A stretch of DNA of 30,609 bases from Candidatus Heimdallarchaeota archaeon LC_3. GTDB taxonomy: Archaea; Asgardarchaeota; Heimdallarchaeia; Hodarchaeales; LC-3. Of the stretch, positions 29,758-30,609 are shown piece after piece. The notes beneath the pieces were generated by a model. That model was not told where the DNA came from. It ran no database searches and saw nothing but the letters and a program-made list of their open reading frames with translations. Location: contig MDVS01000045.1 of the NCBI GenBank assembly GCA_001940645.1, positions 1-30,609 of the forward strand, given 5' to 3'. Positions within the stretch are counted from its first letter, which is position 1. Every line of letters begins with the position of its first letter. The position numbers were made by a program, and so were the translations under genes.

Positions 29758-30609
29758 CTATTCAAACATATTTTTCTTTTTTAAGTTGGGAATAACGATA
29801 TTTTCAATAGATTCATTAAATGGTTTTTCTAAAATTTGTCCTGGAACAATAATTCCAGATAATAATGAGTTAGGACTAATATCAAAAGCAGGATTATAAA
29901 CTGATTTTGTTTCATACGTTAATAGGAGTTCTTGGCCATTATTCGACTCTGTATGAGTTATTTCTTTACTATCCCTTTCTTCTATTGGAATCTCATTTCC
30001 ATCCATGAGATCTGGATGAAATGTGGACCAAGGTGCAGCGGAATAAAAAGGTACATCGTGAAATGAGCTGATTACAGCTAAATTGTAAGTTCCTATTTTA
30101 TTAGCAAAATCTCCATTACGTGCTATCCGGTCTGCTCCAACAATGGCTAAATCAATTTTATTAGCTTTCATTAGTGATGCAGCTGTTGAATCGGTTATTA
30201 ATGTATAAGGTACACCTGCTTGTTCTAATTCCCACGCTGTCAATTTTCCTCCCTGAAATCTAGGACGCGTTTCATCAACGTAAACATGTATATCATACCC
30301 CTTTTCTGCAGCAAGTTTCATTGGCGCAATTGCTGTTCCGATATCAACAGTTGCAAAAGCTCCAGTATGACAATGTGTTATAATGTTAAAATCATTTTTT
30401 ATTAATGTTAAACCTGCTTCAGCTATTGCTTGACATTCATCAATCAGGTTAGTAGTTAATTCAAGTGCTTTAGATTTGTAAATATCTAATAAAGGAGGAA
30501 TATTAGAAATTTTTGGTGACCAAAGAGATAACATGATATTTAAAATATTTTTCAGATCAACAGCTGTTGGCCTAGTGTGTAATAATAAATTTGAGTCATC
30601 TAATAATAT
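29758..30609 (-). CDS. mtnA: S-methyl-5-thioribose-1-phosphate isomerase, 5' end beyond the window
   Basis: The frame is open through the window edge; TRPTAVDLKNILNIM upstream of the internal ATG (30534) shows the gene continues there. Conserved elements are IITHCHTGAFATVDIGTA (the catalytic Cys), VYVDETRPRFQGGKLTAWEL, YTLITDST, GADRIARNGDFANKIGTYNL (with the catalytic Asp), and PFYSAAPWSTFHPDL with EIPIEERDSKEIT. This supports MtnA rather than ribose-1,5-bisphosphate isomerase or eIF2B, although they are related. MtnA converts methylthioribose-1-phosphate to methylthioribulose-1-phosphate in the methionine salvage pathway. The N-terminal part is not visible. Confidence 0.9.
   Translation of the reverse strand: MLLDDSNLLLHTRPTAVDLKNILNIMLSLWSPKISNIPPLLDIYKSKALELTTNLIDECQAIAEAGLTLIKNDFNIITHCHTGAFATVDIGTAIAPMKLAAEKGYDIHVYVDETRPRFQGGKLTAWELEQAGVPYTLITDSTAASLMKANKIDLAIVGADRIARNGDFANKIGTYNLAVISSFHDVPFYSAAPWSTFHPDLMDGNEIPIEERDSKEITHTESNNGQELLLTYETKSVYNPAFDISPNSLLSGIIVPGQILEKPFNESIENIVIPNLKKKNMFE

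Overview
The window looks like a piece of an Asgard archaeal genome, most plausibly Heimdallarchaeia-like. It is very AT-rich. Ribosome-binding sites of the AGGTGA/GGTG type and TATA-like promoters are archaeal, and TTG or GTG starts are frequent. Several products have a eukaryote-like flavour: a TPR protein with a C-terminal longin/roadblock-like domain, a longin plus winged-helix protein paired with a MinD/ParA ATPase, an Alba-like protein, a Ras/Arf-like protein that has lost its GTP-binding motifs, and a membrane-anchored AN1 zinc finger. No rRNA, tRNA, CRISPR array or complete transposon was found. The assignment is an inference from gene content.

Left part, about 1-9,450: an accessory, decaying region. 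It holds a tandem pair of small membrane-anchored paralogues and several gene remnants: the C-terminus of a DNA cytosine-5 methyltransferase, a beta-helix surface protein without its N-terminus, two WD40-like propeller fragments on opposite strands, and a frameshifted VOC (glyoxalase-fold) fragment. Between them lie 15-bp tandem repeats inside two micro-ORFs with good ribosome-binding sites, a duplicated 68-bp coding-like element, two 22-bp tandem palindromes, and a 21-bp perfect palindrome in front of a sensor plus membrane winged-helix pair that looks intact.

Middle, about 9,450-19,840: a CoiA-like nuclease with a second PD-(D/E)XK-like protein, then the large TPR protein and a DCC-family thiol oxidoreductase. 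Next comes a coupled nucleotidyltransferase/phosphohexomutase-like pair for activated sugars, in which the mutase metal loop is degenerate. A PIG-L deacetylase follows; its start is displaced by an apparent frameshift or non-AUG start, and the C-terminal stub of a second copy lies just downstream. A duplicated-domain surface protein interrupted by an in-frame TAA, a winged-helix gene with a probable frameshift, and a two-TM protein complete this part.

Right part, about 19,860-30,609: a denser, more conserved region. A minus-strand run encodes MinD-like ATPase, longin-wHTH protein, Alba-like protein and LLM flavin oxidoreductase. Then come a kinase, a GC-elevated multi-hairpin segment that is a good ncRNA candidate, Maf, a ribbon-helix-helix regulator, a Rieske protein, a 7-TM protein ending in a lone histidine-kinase dimerisation helix pair, an ACT-like protein, the pseudo-GTPase, the AN1 protein, a site-2 protease and a 5'-truncated mtnA at the edge.

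The most noteworthy items are the remnant-rich region with its repeats, the probable ncRNA, the recoding or noncanonical-start cases, and the cluster of longin/TPR/pseudo-GTPase/MinD genes that suggests Asgard-specific regulatory machinery. Several frameshifts could be assembly errors of a metagenome-derived genome.
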